This document shows, piece after piece, positions 42,174 to 52,653 of a stretch of DNA of 64,000 bases; the first letter of the stretch is position 1, and each line of letters starts with the position of its first letter. The stretch is taken from positions 62,001 through 126,000 of the forward strand of contig CANGIP010000001.1 of assembly GCA_947454105.1 (NCBI GenBank). The letters are read 5' to 3'. This DNA is from Actinomycetota bacterium. GTDB lineage: Bacteria; Actinomycetota; Acidimicrobiia; Acidimicrobiales; Ilumatobacteraceae. The notes beneath the pieces were generated by a model. It saw only the letters and a list, made by a program, of their open reading frames with translations, did not search any database and had not been told where the DNA came from. The position numbers were made by a program, and so were the translations under genes.

Positions 42174-44447
42174 ATGCAAGAGTTCCTGACCTTCACAATC
42201 ATCGGATTGTCAACGGGAGCGATTTATGCAGTTGTAGCGAGTGGCCTCGTCGTCACCTACACAACCTCGGGCATCTTCAATCTTGCCCATGGCGCGACCG
42301 GCATGCTGGCCGCATTTACGTACTGGCAGTTGCGTTTTGATTGGAATATGCCAGCGCCACTGGCGCTGTTCATCACGTTGTTTGTTTTGTGTCCACTTTT
42401 TGGAGTGATCACCGAACGATTCGTGATGCGTGGTCTACAAGGAACGTCTGAGGTAGTACGCCTTTCTGTGACTGTTGCGCTGTTCGCATTCATGATCGGA
42501 CTTGCTAACTGGATTTGGCCGAGCGATTCAAGTCGCAAAGCCTTCACAAAATTCTTTGAAGGTAACACCGTCTCAATCCTCGGAATTAATATCAGTTGGC
42601 ACAAACTGATCACATTTGGTTGCGCCATTTTGGTTGCCATAGTTCTGCGTCTCTTGCTCTTCCGTACCCGCATGGGCGTCGCAATGCGTGCGGTCGTTGA
42701 CGATCGTTCACTCACCGAACTCAACGGTGGACGACCAGATCGTGTTGCGATGTTTGCCTGGGCACTCAGCGCGATGCTTGCTGGTCTCGCCGGAATCTTG
42801 CTGGCCGGCGAACAACAACTCAACATTGAGCCACTCGTCCTTCTCGTCATCAACGCTTATGCGGCTGCCATCATTGGCCGCTTAAAGAATCTGCCGATGA
42901 CATTTGCAGGAGCTGCCGTCCTTGGTTTGCTCGACGCGTACTATCTCGAATTTTCCGACAAGTCATGGTTCCCACATTCAATAATGGGATTCGGAATTTC
43001 GGGGATGCGCGCATCAATCCCGACAATCGTTTTATTCGTTGCATTGCTCGCCCGACCACAAACACGCTTGCGCGCTGGCATCGTTCGATTTCGTGAACAG
43101 AACAAGGTCCCGTCCTGGAGTACTTCAATCATGGGTGCCGTCGCACTCATCACAATCACGATTGCTATTTCGGGAATGCTCACTCGTTCAAACACACTCT
43201 TGCTGTTGAATGGTTTCACATTTGCCATTGCTGCCCTGTCATTGGTACCTCTCACTGGTTATGCCGGGCAAATGTCACTCGCACCATTAACTTTTGCCGG
43301 TCTTGGTGCGATCGCCATGTCAAAACTTCCGGGTAACGGCAACCTACTGACCCTCATTGGGGCAATTTTGATTGTTGCATTTGTCGGAGCTCTTGTTGCG
43401 TTGCCAGCACTTCGCCTTTCAGGCATCTACTTAGCACTGTCAACAGCCGCCTTTGCTGTGCTTGTGACGAAACTTGTTTTCAATCAGAAACAAACTTTCA
43501 TGAGCGGAAACATCGCCGTACCCATTCTTGATATTCCGTTTGTTGATATCAACACACCCCGGGGCCGTTTGATTTTGACATCAATTGCATTCTCAACTTT
43601 GGGACTTGGTGTGGTGGCAATACGTCGCAGTCGATTGGGTCGACGCCTGATTGCGCTCAAAGATTCCCCAGTAGCGGCGGCGACTTTAGGTATGAGTCTC
43701 ACTCGCACCAAGTTGGCAGCCTTCGCAATCTCTGCAGGCATTGCCGCATGCGCCGGCGCGTTAGCCGGCGACAAAGTCAGTCCTCAACAGTTTGACTTCA
43801 CACAAAGTTTGCCCATTGTCTTGCTCGCGGTTGTCGGCGGAGTTGGCACAGTTGGCGGCGCATTGTTTGGTGGCTTGATGCTTGGTGGCAACTCTGTCCT
43901 CGCAACAGTCGTGCCAACTCTCAAAAATGTTGCCAAAATCCTCCCCGGAACTATCGGAGTCACCCTTGGCCGCAACCCCAATGGTGCCGCCACACAAATT
44001 GCCGAGGCGTATCGATCGCTCATGAACAAATGGGGCCTCCTGAGTTTTGTTACAGCAGGTGGAATTGGTATCTGGGCTCTTGATGCTCAATACGTCATTT
44101 CACACTGGGCGTTCTTCATCAGCGGAATCTTCTGGCTACTCGCAGTCACCCCCAACTTGCTCGCAATTGTGAATGCCCCACCTGTTCGCCGAATCATCGC
44201 CAGCATCTATCTCGCGATCGGAGTCATCGTTGCGATTTCAATTGATTGGGATAACGCAGTTGACTCAACAGGTAAGCGCCTCATTGCTCTCATCCTTTTG
44301 ATCGCTTTGTTCGGCGTCGGCGCACAACGCCTGACCGAACACGCTCCCCGAGTACATCGCGCATCGCCCGATGTCATTGGTTTAACCACTGCTTTCACCG
44401 ACGAAGAGCTTGATCATGCCGAACGCGAATTAGGCGTGGTGCTCTGA
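42174..44447 (+). CDS. Fused LivH-LivM-type ABC permease
   Basis: 757-residue membrane protein. The first about 300 residues are LivH-like (start FTIIGLSTGAIYAVVASGLV, then GLQGTSEVVRL, and the EAA-like GGRPDRVAMFAWALSAMLAG). Residues about 320-620 are LivM-like (GYAGQMSLAPLTFAGLGAIA, LRLSGIYLALSTAAFAVL, SLTRTKLAAFAISAGIAACAG, each in pieces). After residue about 650 there are further hydrophobic helices and a soluble tail ending FTDEELDHAERELG. One polypeptide therefore replaces the usual two permeases and adds an unexplained C-terminal region. The stop overlaps the livG-like start by 1 nt. Confidence 0.93.
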   Translation: MQEFLTFTIIGLSTGAIYAVVASGLVVTYTTSGIFNLAHGATGMLAAFTYWQLRFDWNMPAPLALFITLFVLCPLFGVITERFVMRGLQGTSEVVRLSVTVALFAFMIGLANWIWPSDSSRKAFTKFFEGNTVSILGINISWHKLITFGCAILVAIVLRLLLFRTRMGVAMRAVVDDRSLTELNGGRPDRVAMFAWALSAMLAGLAGILLAGEQQLNIEPLVLLVINAYAAAIIGRLKNLPMTFAGAAVLGLLDAYYLEFSDKSWFPHSIMGFGISGMRASIPTIVLFVALLARPQTRLRAGIVRFREQNKVPSWSTSIMGAVALITITIAISGMLTRSNTLLLLNGFTFAIAALSLVPLTGYAGQMSLAPLTFAGLGAIAMSKLPGNGNLLTLIGAILIVAFVGALVALPALRLSGIYLALSTAAFAVLVTKLVFNQKQTFMSGNIAVPILDIPFVDINTPRGRLILTSIAFSTLGLGVVAIRRSRLGRRLIALKDSPVAAATLGMSLTRTKLAAFAISAGIAACAGALAGDKVSPQQFDFTQSLPIVLLAVVGGVGTVGGALFGGLMLGGNSVLATVVPTLKNVAKILPGTIGVTLGRNPNGAATQIAEAYRSLMNKWGLLSFVTAGGIGIWALDAQYVISHWAFFISGIFWLLAVTPNLLAIVNAPPVRRIIASIYLAIGVIVAISIDWDNAVDSTGKRLIALILLIALFGVGAQRLTEHAPRVHRASPDVIGLTTAFTDEELDHAERELGVVL

Positions 44448-45157
44448 TGTCACTTCTAGAAGTTCGCGGTGTCATGGTGCGCTTCGGTGGTGTGATGGCC
44501 GTTGGTGGCGTTAACCTCGATGTTCAAGCAGGTGAAGTCACCGGCCTCATCGGCCCCAATGGTGCCGGCAAAACTACTTTGTTTAACGTCATCAGTGGAA
44601 TGCAAGAGCCCACGGCTGGCTCGGTCCATGTCAGTGGCGTTGACGTGACACACGAGGCTCCACACCGTCGAGCAAAGCGCGGTCTTGCTCGCACCTTCCA
44701 ACGTCTTGAATTGTTTAGTTCGCTAACGGTACGCGACAACGTTCGAGTCGCCGCCGAACTGGCAGCACTCACGAATATTGATGAGACGGTCGACAACTTG
44801 CTAGAAAAAGTAGGGGTCAGTGATTTAGCCGAACAGACTGCAGGCGATCTACCTACTGGCTCGGCACGCCTTGTAGAAATTGCTCGCGCTCTTGCAACTT
44901 CTCCACGTTTGCTACTTCTTGATGAACCTGCTTCTGGCCTCGACGAGGCCGAAAGCGATCGTCTAGGTGTACTGCTTCACGAACTTACCGACGAGGGACT
45001 TGGTGTTTTGCTCGTTGAACACGATATGAGCTTGGTGATGCATGTATGCGATCGAATTTTCGTTCTCGATCTCGGATTGATTATTGCTAACGGAACGCCC
45101 AACGAAATTCAGCACGATCCCAAGGTGCTTCACGCGTATCTCGGGGCACCGTCATGA
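44447..45157 (+). CDS. LivG-type ABC transporter ATPase
   Basis: 236-residue ATP-binding subunit. Walker A GPNGAGKT at 36-43, a signature motif that deviates (LPTGSARL instead of LSGGQ), Walker B LLLLDEPASGL, and the switch His in LLVEHDMS. Length is typical of LivG. It forms a heterodimer with the LivF-type subunit to power the fused permease. It is coupled to both neighbours by 1-nt and 4-nt overlaps. Confidence 0.94.
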   Translation: MSLLEVRGVMVRFGGVMAVGGVNLDVQAGEVTGLIGPNGAGKTTLFNVISGMQEPTAGSVHVSGVDVTHEAPHRRAKRGLARTFQRLELFSSLTVRDNVRVAAELAALTNIDETVDNLLEKVGVSDLAEQTAGDLPTGSARLVEIARALATSPRLLLLDEPASGLDEAESDRLGVLLHELTDEGLGVLLVEHDMSLVMHVCDRIFVLDLGLIIANGTPNEIQHDPKVLHAYLGAPS

Positions 45158-45858
45158 ATCAGCCAATTCTTGAATTGCAAAATATTCGGGCTTCGTACGG
45201 TTCAATTGAGGTCCTCCATGGGGTCAACCTTTCGATTGGTCGCGGCGAAGTCGTGGCACTACTCGGGCCTAATGGTGCCGGCAAGAGCACCATGATCAAG
45301 GTTGTGAGTGGGTTGTTGCGCCCAACGTCTGGTCAACTCATCGTGGGTGGACGTGACGTCACTGGTGCCGCAGCAAGTGCACTAGCTCGAGCTGGCCTAT
45401 GCACAATTCCCGAAGGACGAGGAATCTTTCCGAACCTGACTGTTCGCGAAAACTTGTTGATGGCTACATTTAGCGGCCACAAGCTTTCGGACATTGAAGA
45501 ACGAACGTACTCCCGCTTCCCACGCTTGTCAGAACGTCGAACACAACTGGCCGGAACCATGTCGGGCGGCGAGCAACAGATGCTGTCATTGGCCCGAGCC
45601 CTCGCAACCAATCCAGTGATTTTGTTACTCGATGAGTTATCGATGGGACTTGCCCCCTTAATTGTTGCCGAGCTCTATCAGCAGGTCGCAGCAATAGCCG
45701 CCGAAGGAGTATCGGTTTTAGTTGTTGAACAGTTTGCTCGTACAGTGCTCGGAGTCGCTGATCAAGCTGTTCTCTTAGCTCACGGAAAAGTTCAAGTTTC
45801 AGGTAAAGCATCGGAAATTGGTGAAGATGTCTTGGCCGGAGCATATTTAGGTTCATAA
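45154..45858 (+). CDS. LivF-type ABC transporter ATPase
   Basis: 234-residue ATP-binding subunit. Walker A GPNGAGKS at 38-45, signature MSGGEQQ, Walker B ILLLDELSMGL, and switch region VLVVEQFA with Gln/Phe in place of the His-Asp pair. The IPEGRGIFPNLTVRENL segment is characteristic of LivF. It completes the importer operon. The small membrane-protein gene follows after 48 nt. Confidence 0.94.
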   Translation: MNQPILELQNIRASYGSIEVLHGVNLSIGRGEVVALLGPNGAGKSTMIKVVSGLLRPTSGQLIVGGRDVTGAAASALARAGLCTIPEGRGIFPNLTVRENLLMATFSGHKLSDIEERTYSRFPRLSERRTQLAGTMSGGEQQMLSLARALATNPVILLLDELSMGLAPLIVAELYQQVAAIAAEGVSVLVVEQFARTVLGVADQAVLLAHGKVQVSGKASEIGEDVLAGAYLGS

Positions 45859-45906
45859 TTCTCTAACCCACGAATTTCTCTTACACACTCAGAAACGGAC
45901 ACGACC

Positions 45907-46275
45907 ATGAACGAAGATCGAATCCAAACCTTTACCGAAGAAATCGGCGAATTGAAGTTACGTGGAGCGCGTGCCGATCGCGAACGTTGGCTGTTGATCC
46001 TCGGCGGACTCGGCCTCGTAGCTGGCGTCGGACTTGCAATTTTTGGAGGCTTCCAAGCAAGTGGCACGACAAACCTGGGTGACCAGATCGCATTCTTGGC
46101 GACGGGCACATTGATCGGTCTCGCACTTGTCATCGCCGGAACCGCATTGTTTATCCGCTATTCAATTGCCCGCTTTATGCGATTCTGGTTGGTGCGTCTC
46201 GTCCATGAACACCGAAGTGAAACCGACCGTGTGATCGGTGCACTTCAAGAGATCGAAACGAAACTCAGCAAATAG
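45907..46275 (+). CDS. Small two-helix membrane protein, unknown function
   Basis: 122-residue protein. A charged N-terminal helix (residues 1-27) is followed by two transmembrane segments (about 29-47 and 60-85), then a basic amphipathic helix and a coiled-coil-like tail rich in Glu and Lys. No family is recognised. It is downstream of livF-like on the same strand and could be part of that transcript. It is 3 bp from the convergent AAA ATPase. Confidence 0.7.
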   Translation: MNEDRIQTFTEEIGELKLRGARADRERWLLILGGLGLVAGVGLAIFGGFQASGTTNLGDQIAFLATGTLIGLALVIAGTALFIRYSIARFMRFWLVRLVHEHRSETDRVIGALQEIETKLSK

Positions 46276-46278
46276 TTC

Positions 46279-47697
46279 TTAGCGTGCGCGGTAAGTGCCG
46301 CCACCTAGACCGCTGGTGTCCTTGTTCAAGCGCTTTGACAAGTGCATGCCTTCAAGGATGAACTCAACAGCCGCCGCAACACTCGCAGCGCTGTCATCGC
46401 CGTCAATCAGCGAATCGACGATTGGACGCAACGCAGGAATATTGCCGATGAGCATCGCTTGTTCTTCAGACGGCACGTCTTCACCAGTGTGAACAACTGC
46501 GCCTTCTTCAAAGGCAGTTAAAACGGCACCCGTTAATTCTGGTTGCACAACCTGTCGATAGACAGTCAGAACTGAAGCCTTAATCAGATCGCGCAGCACT
46601 TGTCCTTCGCGACCTTCTTCAAGTGCTTCAATTTCAATCTTTCCGCCAGTCGATGCTGCGAATGCATCAAGGTCACACACACGAGGAACCACATTGGTTT
46701 CGCCCAAACGTAAACCGCGACGCAAAGCATTAGCAGCCATCACTTCGTAGTTACTCACGCTCAATCGAACACTGACGCCACTGCGCTGATTGACCTGGCT
46801 ACTACTACGCGCCAACTGACTAAAGGTCGCGACGACATGTTCCATGTAGGCCGGAACAGTTACCTTGACATCGCCCACGCTTGGCGGACGTGCTTCTTGG
46901 CGAATGATCTGTACTTCAGTTGACGCCTCGAGCGGATAGTGCGTGCGAATCTGGCTACCAAAACGATCTTTCAACGGCGTGATGATTCGGCCGCGGTTGG
47001 TGTAATCCTCAGGGTTCGCTGAAGCCACGAGCAATACATCAATTGGGAGACGGATCTTGTATCCGCGAACTTGAACGTCGCGTTCTTCAAGAATGTTCAA
47101 CAAACCAACTTGAATTCGTTCTGATAAGTCGGGCAGTTCGTTGATTGCAAAAATTCCACGATTCGTGCGCGGCACGAGACCGTAATGCAATGTGAGTTCA
47201 TCACTGAGGTAACGACCTTCAGCAACTTTGATGGGGTCAACTTCACCAATGAGGTCAGCAATAGATGTATCGGGAGTTGCCAACTTTTCACCGAAACGAA
47301 CATCGCGATGTACCCAGGTAATCGGCGCCTTATCACCCTTTTGCTCAACGAGATCGCGAGCGTGCTTAGAGACGGGGTTATAAGGATCGTCGTTAATCTC
47401 GCTGCCCGCGATGATGGGCATCCACTCGTCAAGTAAACCGGTCAAACTACGAATCATGCGGGTCTTGGCTTGTCCACGCTCTCCCAAAAAGATCACATCA
47501 TGTCCGGCCAGAATTGCATTCTCAAGTTGCGGCATCACGGTGTCCTCGTAACCGAGGACTCCTTCAAACAAGGGCTGCTTTGCCATGATGCGCGCGACTG
47601 CATTGCGACGCATCTCTTCTTTGACTGGACGCGACACCCATCCAGATGCTTTCAGTTCACGAATATTGGCCGCTGAGGGTGCCTGAGAATTTGACAT
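46279..47697 (-). CDS. MoxR/magnesium-chelatase-like AAA+ ATPase
   Basis: 472-residue AAA+ protein. Walker A GERGQAKT lies at 72-79; Walker B is GIFAINELPDL, with Asn-Glu where Asp-Glu is usual; and the sensor-type NILEERDVQVRGY and ASANPEDYTNRGR segments are typical of the MoxR/BchI clade. Mycobacterial Rv0958 looks similar. Such ATPases usually work with a von Willebrand-type partner to remodel or activate a protein; no such gene is adjacent. It is divergent from the GH2 gene with 67 bp between. Confidence 0.9.
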   Translation of the reverse strand: MSNSQAPSAANIRELKASGWVSRPVKEEMRRNAVARIMAKQPLFEGVLGYEDTVMPQLENAILAGHDVIFLGERGQAKTRMIRSLTGLLDEWMPIIAGSEINDDPYNPVSKHARDLVEQKGDKAPITWVHRDVRFGEKLATPDTSIADLIGEVDPIKVAEGRYLSDELTLHYGLVPRTNRGIFAINELPDLSERIQVGLLNILEERDVQVRGYKIRLPIDVLLVASANPEDYTNRGRIITPLKDRFGSQIRTHYPLEASTEVQIIRQEARPPSVGDVKVTVPAYMEHVVATFSQLARSSSQVNQRSGVSVRLSVSNYEVMAANALRRGLRLGETNVVPRVCDLDAFAASTGGKIEIEALEEGREGQVLRDLIKASVLTVYRQVVQPELTGAVLTAFEEGAVVHTGEDVPSEEQAMLIGNIPALRPIVDSLIDGDDSAASVAAAVEFILEGMHLSKRLNKDTSGLGGGTYRAR

Positions 47698-47764
47698 ATC
47701 TTGAGAGTAATCCGCCGTTGCTGAAACGCAGTGGTCGTGCCCTTTCTCTACTACCGTCTGAGGT

Positions 47765-49927
47765 GTGACAACCTCAATTGAACACGAGAATGAGATGTGG
47801 ACATCTCTTGATCTCTCGGGTCAATGGCGCGTCACTAAGGCGACCGATGATGCCCTACGAACCAGCGTTGGGCTTGATACCGACGATGAAGAGTGGCCCA
47901 CGATTCAGGTGCCAAGCCATTGGCAATCACACCCACTCTTTGCCTCCGAAAACGGACCACTTTTGTACCGCAAAGACTTCGAACTCGGAGTGCCTGAATC
48001 TGGCGAACGTCGCTTCATCGTGGTTGATGGACTTTTCTATCAAGGTGATGTGTGGCTCGACGGCGCCTACTTGGGTGACCCCGAGGGCTACTTCATCCCT
48101 CACGCATACGACATCACCGCTCTTGCAAAGCTTGATACCGAACATGTATTAGCCATCGGAGCGACGTGCAGTGCTCAGCGCGACAAAAAGGCTAAGCGAA
48201 ACATCACTGGCGTCTTCCAACATTGGGATTGCATTGATCCCGATTTCAATCCCGGTGGAATTTGGCGCGGTGTACGCATTGAGAGATCAGGACCGGTGCG
48301 CATTGATGCCCTACGCGTTCTGTGTCGCGATGCCAACGAAGCTCGTGCCAATGTTCGTCTGAGTGCCCGACTCGACAGCAACGGCGATCTGCCAGTTCGT
48401 ATCGTCACCTATGTCAACAACAAAGCTGTTGACGAAATTGAAAAATCATTGGCGAATGGAATCAATACTCTCGATTGGGATATTGATGTTGACGAACCAA
48501 AGTTGTGGTGGCCTTGGTCGATGGGTCTGCAAAATCTCACCGACATCCGAGTTGAAGTGGTGCATAACAGCTCAGTTAGCCACTCAGTCAGTCGATGTAC
48601 CGGATTACGCGAAGTAGCAGTTCAAGATTGGGTCTATTCGATCAATGGCGAACGCATCTTTTTAAAGGGTGCAAATCTTGCGCCCACACGAGCGATGTTG
48701 GGCGATGCCAACGAAACTGAACTACGTCGCGATATTGAACTAGCCCGCGAGGCTGGTCTTGATCTTGTTCGAGTGCACGGACATATCTCGCGAACTGAGT
48801 TATATGACGCAGCCGATGAACTCGGAATGTTGATTTGGCAAGATTTTCCCTTGCAGTGGGGTTACGCCCGCCAAATTCGGCGAGAGGCAGTGCGGCAAGC
48901 CGAAGAGGCCGTCAACATCCTCGGACATCATCCATCAATCATGACCTGGTGCGCGCATAACGAACCTTTCACGTTCAGCGTCTCTCCAGGTGAGTCATTT
49001 GATTTCAAAAAGATGGCCGTTCCTTTTCTTGCCGGCCATCAACTTCCTACATGGAACAAGAGCGTTCTCGATCGTTGGGTGAAGCGCTCATTTGAAAAGG
49101 CTGACGTCACGCGACCAGTCATTGCACATAGCGGCGTGTTACCGCACTTACCCACACTCGATGGCACCGATAGTCACTTGTACTTCGGTTGGTATCACGG
49201 ACACGAACGCGATCTTCCAGGATTCGCTGCCAAGATTCCGCGCCTCATGCGATTCGTCAGCGAGTTTGGTGCGCAGGCCATTCCTGAATCAACTGAATTC
49301 TTCGATGCAACTGAATGGCCAGTTTTAGATTGGGAAAAACTCGAGAACAAGTTTGGTATGCAGCGTGGGAATTTTGAAAATCACTGCCCTGCTTCGGCCT
49401 TTGACAGTTTTAATGAATGGCGCGTCGCAACGCAGACATATCAAGCGGACGTCATTCGTTACCACATTGAAACTCTGCGTCGATTGAAGTACCGACCAAC
49501 TGGTGGTTTTTGCATGTTTGCTTTAAACGATGCAATGCCCATGATTTCGTGGAGTGTGCTTGATCACAAACGCGTTCCTAAATTGGGATACACCGCACTC
49601 GCCGAAGCTTGCCGTCCCGTCATCGTGACGGCTGATCGTCTACCTCAATCAATGCGGCCGGGCGACCAACTACGAGTTGCCCTTCATGTTGTCAGCGATC
49701 TACATCGCGAACTCGAAGACGCCACAGTGACCGCAACAGTTGAGTCAACCGGCGATCCGCAGGTATGGCAGTTCGAAGGCGCGATTGCCGCGGACGACTG
49801 CACCCTGGTTGGGCACATCTTGATGACAGCACCATTTGCTGAAGGCCCAGTGGTATTAGACCTGACGCTCGTGAGTGGAGATGTCGTTGCGACTAACCGT
49901 TATCAAACAGTTGTCATCGCAAACTAG
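47765..49927 (+). CDS. Glycoside hydrolase family 2 (beta-glycosidase)
   Basis: 720-residue GH2 enzyme with an N-terminal jelly-roll sugar-binding domain ([21 protein letters not shown]), an immunoglobulin-like middle, and a TIM barrel. Acid/base E400 is in WCAHNEPF and nucleophile E500 in RFVSEFGAQ, the canonical GH2 pair. It has no signal peptide, so it acts in the cytoplasm. Specificity (beta-mannosidase, glucuronidase, galactosidase or glucosaminidase) is not readable. The start is GTG at 47765 or ATG at 47795; the AGG just before the GTG is too close for a good ribosome site. Its stop shares CTAG with the convergent sdhB stop. Confidence 0.92.
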   Translation: MTTSIEHENEMWTSLDLSGQWRVTKATDDALRTSVGLDTDDEEWPTIQVPSHWQSHPLFASENGPLLYRKDFELGVPESGERRFIVVDGLFYQGDVWLDGAYLGDPEGYFIPHAYDITALAKLDTEHVLAIGATCSAQRDKKAKRNITGVFQHWDCIDPDFNPGGIWRGVRIERSGPVRIDALRVLCRDANEARANVRLSARLDSNGDLPVRIVTYVNNKAVDEIEKSLANGINTLDWDIDVDEPKLWWPWSMGLQNLTDIRVEVVHNSSVSHSVSRCTGLREVAVQDWVYSINGERIFLKGANLAPTRAMLGDANETELRRDIELAREAGLDLVRVHGHISRTELYDAADELGMLIWQDFPLQWGYARQIRREAVRQAEEAVNILGHHPSIMTWCAHNEPFTFSVSPGESFDFKKMAVPFLAGHQLPTWNKSVLDRWVKRSFEKADVTRPVIAHSGVLPHLPTLDGTDSHLYFGWYHGHERDLPGFAAKIPRLMRFVSEFGAQAIPESTEFFDATEWPVLDWEKLENKFGMQRGNFENHCPASAFDSFNEWRVATQTYQADVIRYHIETLRRLKYRPTGGFCMFALNDAMPMISWSVLDHKRVPKLGYTALAEACRPVIVTADRLPQSMRPGDQLRVALHVVSDLHRELEDATVTATVESTGDPQVWQFEGAIAADDCTLVGHILMTAPFAEGPVVLDLTLVSGDVVATNRYQTVVIAN

Positions 49928-50700
49928 CTGCGCGAGATTTCCTTGCGGTTCTTGAGCTTGGACTTGCGATAGTCCTTGTTCATTAACGCAATGACATCAA
50001 TCGAAATTTCCTTCGGGCACGCCGCTTCACATTCACCATGGTTGGTGCATGAACCGAAGTACTCGTCCATGGTCTCGACCATCGCTTCGGTGCGCTTGTA
50101 TCGCTCGGCCTGACCTTGCGGCAACAAGTTGAGGTGCGAAATCTTCGCTGCTGTGAACAAGTTGGCTGCACCATTGGGGCATGCGGCAACACAAGCACCA
50201 CAACCGATGCACTCAGCAGAGTCCATCGCTGCATCAGCAACACTCTTCGGAATCGGAATGAGGTTGGCATCGGGGGCACCACCGGTGTTCGCCGAAATGA
50301 AACCACCTGATTCGATGATGCGATCAAATGCTGAACGGTCAACCATCAAGTCTTTAATGATCGGGAACGCTGCAGCACGCCAGGGCTCGATCACGATTTC
50401 GTCGCCGCTCTTGAACTTGCGCATGTGCAACTGACATGTTGCGGTACTGCGCTCGGGTCCGTGAGCTTGACCGTTAATCATCAAAGAACATGTTCCGCAA
50501 ATTCCTTCACGACAGTCGTGGTCGAACACGACTGGCAACTTGTTCTCGCCGATGAGTCCTTCGTTGAGTACGTCAAGCATTTCGAGAAACGACGCTTCGT
50601 CGCTGATCTCGGGCATGACATATTCCTCGAAGTGACCCTTTTCGGTCGGACCTGACTGACGCCAGATTTTGAGTTTGAGGTTCTTCAGATGGTTGCTCAC
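49924..50700 (-). CDS. sdhB: Succinate dehydrogenase iron-sulfur subunit
   Basis: 258-residue subunit that carries electrons from the flavoprotein to the quinone site. The [2Fe-2S] ligands are C63, C68, C71 and C89. A ferredoxin-like half follows with [13 protein letters not shown] and [12 protein letters not shown] for the [4Fe-4S] and [3Fe-4S] clusters. It overlaps sdhA by 4 nt. It is last of the sdhC-sdhA-sdhB operon on the minus strand. Confidence 0.96.
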   Translation of the reverse strand: MSNHLKNLKLKIWRQSGPTEKGHFEEYVMPEISDEASFLEMLDVLNEGLIGENKLPVVFDHDCREGICGTCSLMINGQAHGPERSTATCQLHMRKFKSGDEIVIEPWRAAAFPIIKDLMVDRSAFDRIIESGGFISANTGGAPDANLIPIPKSVADAAMDSAECIGCGACVAACPNGAANLFTAAKISHLNLLPQGQAERYKRTEAMVETMDEYFGSCTNHGECEAACPKEISIDVIALMNKDYRKSKLKNRKEISRS

Positions 50701-52619
50701 TTGTAGCTCCGTGTCGCTAGGTGAATTGCTTCAAAATTGAGTTCTTCTTTATGGCGGATCGACTTGGTGGGATCGCCGGTCCATTCCCAGGCTGCGACGT
50801 GAGCGAACTTCTCATCGTCACGCAATGCTTCGCCTTCTTCGGTCTGGTATTCGGCGCGGAAGTGACCGCCACAACTTTCTTCACGCTCAAGAGCGTCACG
50901 ACACATCAACATGCCTAACTGGAAGAAGTCATCAACGCGACCAGCTTTTTCTAGAGTCTGGTTCATGCTCTCGGCATCGCCAGTGACACGAAGATCCTTT
51001 TGGAATTCTTCGTACAGTGCGGGCAGCTCTGACAAAGCCTTTTCCAGACCTTGCTGCGTGCGCTCCATACCGCAGTAATCCCAAATGATGCGACCGACTT
51101 CGCGATGGAAGTAATCGGGTGAACGAGTTCCCTTGATGTCGACATAACCCTGGTAACGAGCTTGTGCCGCCAACTCAGCTTCTTTGAAAGCCGGGTGGTC
51201 AGTGCCCGGAATTGGCTTGTTCAACATTGGAGCCAAGTAATTGCCGATCGTGTATGGCAACACGAAGTAGCCATCGGCCAAACCTTGCATCAGTGCTGAA
51301 GCACCCAAGCGGTTTGCACCGTGGTCGGAGAAGTTGGCTTCACCGGCTGCATACAAACCAGGAATGTTGGTCATGAGTTCGTAGTCGACCCACAAACCGC
51401 CCATGGTGTAGTGGGAAGCCGGGTAAATACGCATCGGCATGTCGTAAGGATTTTCGCCAGCAATACGTTCGTACATTTCGAACAAGTTGCCGTAACGCTC
51501 TTCAACAACGTCTTTACCGAGACGATTGATGGCATCGCTGAAGTCGAGGTAAACACCATTCTTCAACGGACCAACTCCACGACCCGAGTCAACTGAACGC
51601 TTGGCTGCACGGGACGAAATGTCACGCGGTGCCAAGTTGCCGTAGCTCGGGTACAAACGCTCAAGGATGTAGTCGCGCTCTGCTTCAGGAACCTGAGAAG
51701 CCGGACGAGTTTCATCTGGATTCTGCGGAACCCATACACGACCGTCGTTACGCAACGACTCTGACATGAGTGTCAACTTTGACTGTGTGGGATCGCTTTG
51801 CGGAATGCACGTTGGGTGAATCTGTGTGTAGCACGGGTTAGCGAACGTTGCACCTTTGCGGTGCGCACGCCAAGCAGCAGTGACGTTGCATGCCATTGCA
51901 TTGGTCGACAAGAAGAACACGTTTCCGTATCCGCCAGTCGCCATGACAACCGCATGTGCTGAATGTGAAACCACTTCACCGTTCACCAAGTCGCGAGTCA
52001 CGATGCCGGCACAACGACCTTCAATGGTGACGACGTCAACCAATTCGGTGCGGTTGAACATGCGCACATTGCCTAGACCAATCTGGCGAGCAAGTTGCTG
52101 GTATGCACCGAGCAACAACTGCTGACCGGTCTGACCGCGTGCATAGAAAGTACGACTTACTTGCGCTCCACCAAATGATCGGTTATCGAGCATGCCGCCA
52201 TACTCACGAGCGAACGGAACACCTTGAGCAACCATCTGGTCGATGATGTTGACTGACACTTCTGCCAAGCGATGCACGTTGGCTTCGCGTGCACGGAAGT
52301 CGCCACCCTTGATGGTGTCATAGAACAAACGGTGAACGCTGTCGCCGTCTCCTTGATAGTTCTTCGCCGCATTGATTCCACCTTGTGCAGCAATTGAGTG
52401 CGCACGTCGGGGCGAGTCATGGAAGGTGAATACATCGACTTGGTAACCAAGTTCGGCCATCGTTGCTGCAGCTGATGCCCCAGCGAGTCCTGAACCAACC
52501 ACGATGACTTTGAACTTGCGCTTGTTACCAGGCGCAACCAATTTGGCATCTTCTTTGTAGTTATTCCACTTGTCGTTAATTGAACCAGCGGGAATTTTGG
52601 AATTGAGTGTGATCGTCAT
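50697..52619 (-). CDS. sdhA: Succinate dehydrogenase flavoprotein subunit
   Basis: 640-residue FAD subunit that oxidises succinate to fumarate. It has the dinucleotide motif [19 protein letters not shown] in its N-terminal region (two pieces near 40-58), the [13 protein letters not shown] flavinylation-site region with its His near 92, and [12 protein letters not shown] plus [10 protein letters not shown] near the active site. The length and the [15 protein letters not shown] segment fit the large, type B (Bacillus/epsilon-like) SdhA found in actinobacteria. It is 34 nt downstream of sdhC. Confidence 0.96.
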   Translation of the reverse strand: MTITLNSKIPAGSINDKWNNYKEDAKLVAPGNKRKFKVIVVGSGLAGASAAATMAELGYQVDVFTFHDSPRRAHSIAAQGGINAAKNYQGDGDSVHRLFYDTIKGGDFRAREANVHRLAEVSVNIIDQMVAQGVPFAREYGGMLDNRSFGGAQVSRTFYARGQTGQQLLLGAYQQLARQIGLGNVRMFNRTELVDVVTIEGRCAGIVTRDLVNGEVVSHSAHAVVMATGGYGNVFFLSTNAMACNVTAAWRAHRKGATFANPCYTQIHPTCIPQSDPTQSKLTLMSESLRNDGRVWVPQNPDETRPASQVPEAERDYILERLYPSYGNLAPRDISSRAAKRSVDSGRGVGPLKNGVYLDFSDAINRLGKDVVEERYGNLFEMYERIAGENPYDMPMRIYPASHYTMGGLWVDYELMTNIPGLYAAGEANFSDHGANRLGASALMQGLADGYFVLPYTIGNYLAPMLNKPIPGTDHPAFKEAELAAQARYQGYVDIKGTRSPDYFHREVGRIIWDYCGMERTQQGLEKALSELPALYEEFQKDLRVTGDAESMNQTLEKAGRVDDFFQLGMLMCRDALEREESCGGHFRAEYQTEEGEALRDDEKFAHVAAWEWTGDPTKSIRHKEELNFEAIHLATRSYK

Positions 52620-52653
52620 TTTGAGTATCTCCTAGTAATTCCGTACGTACCGG

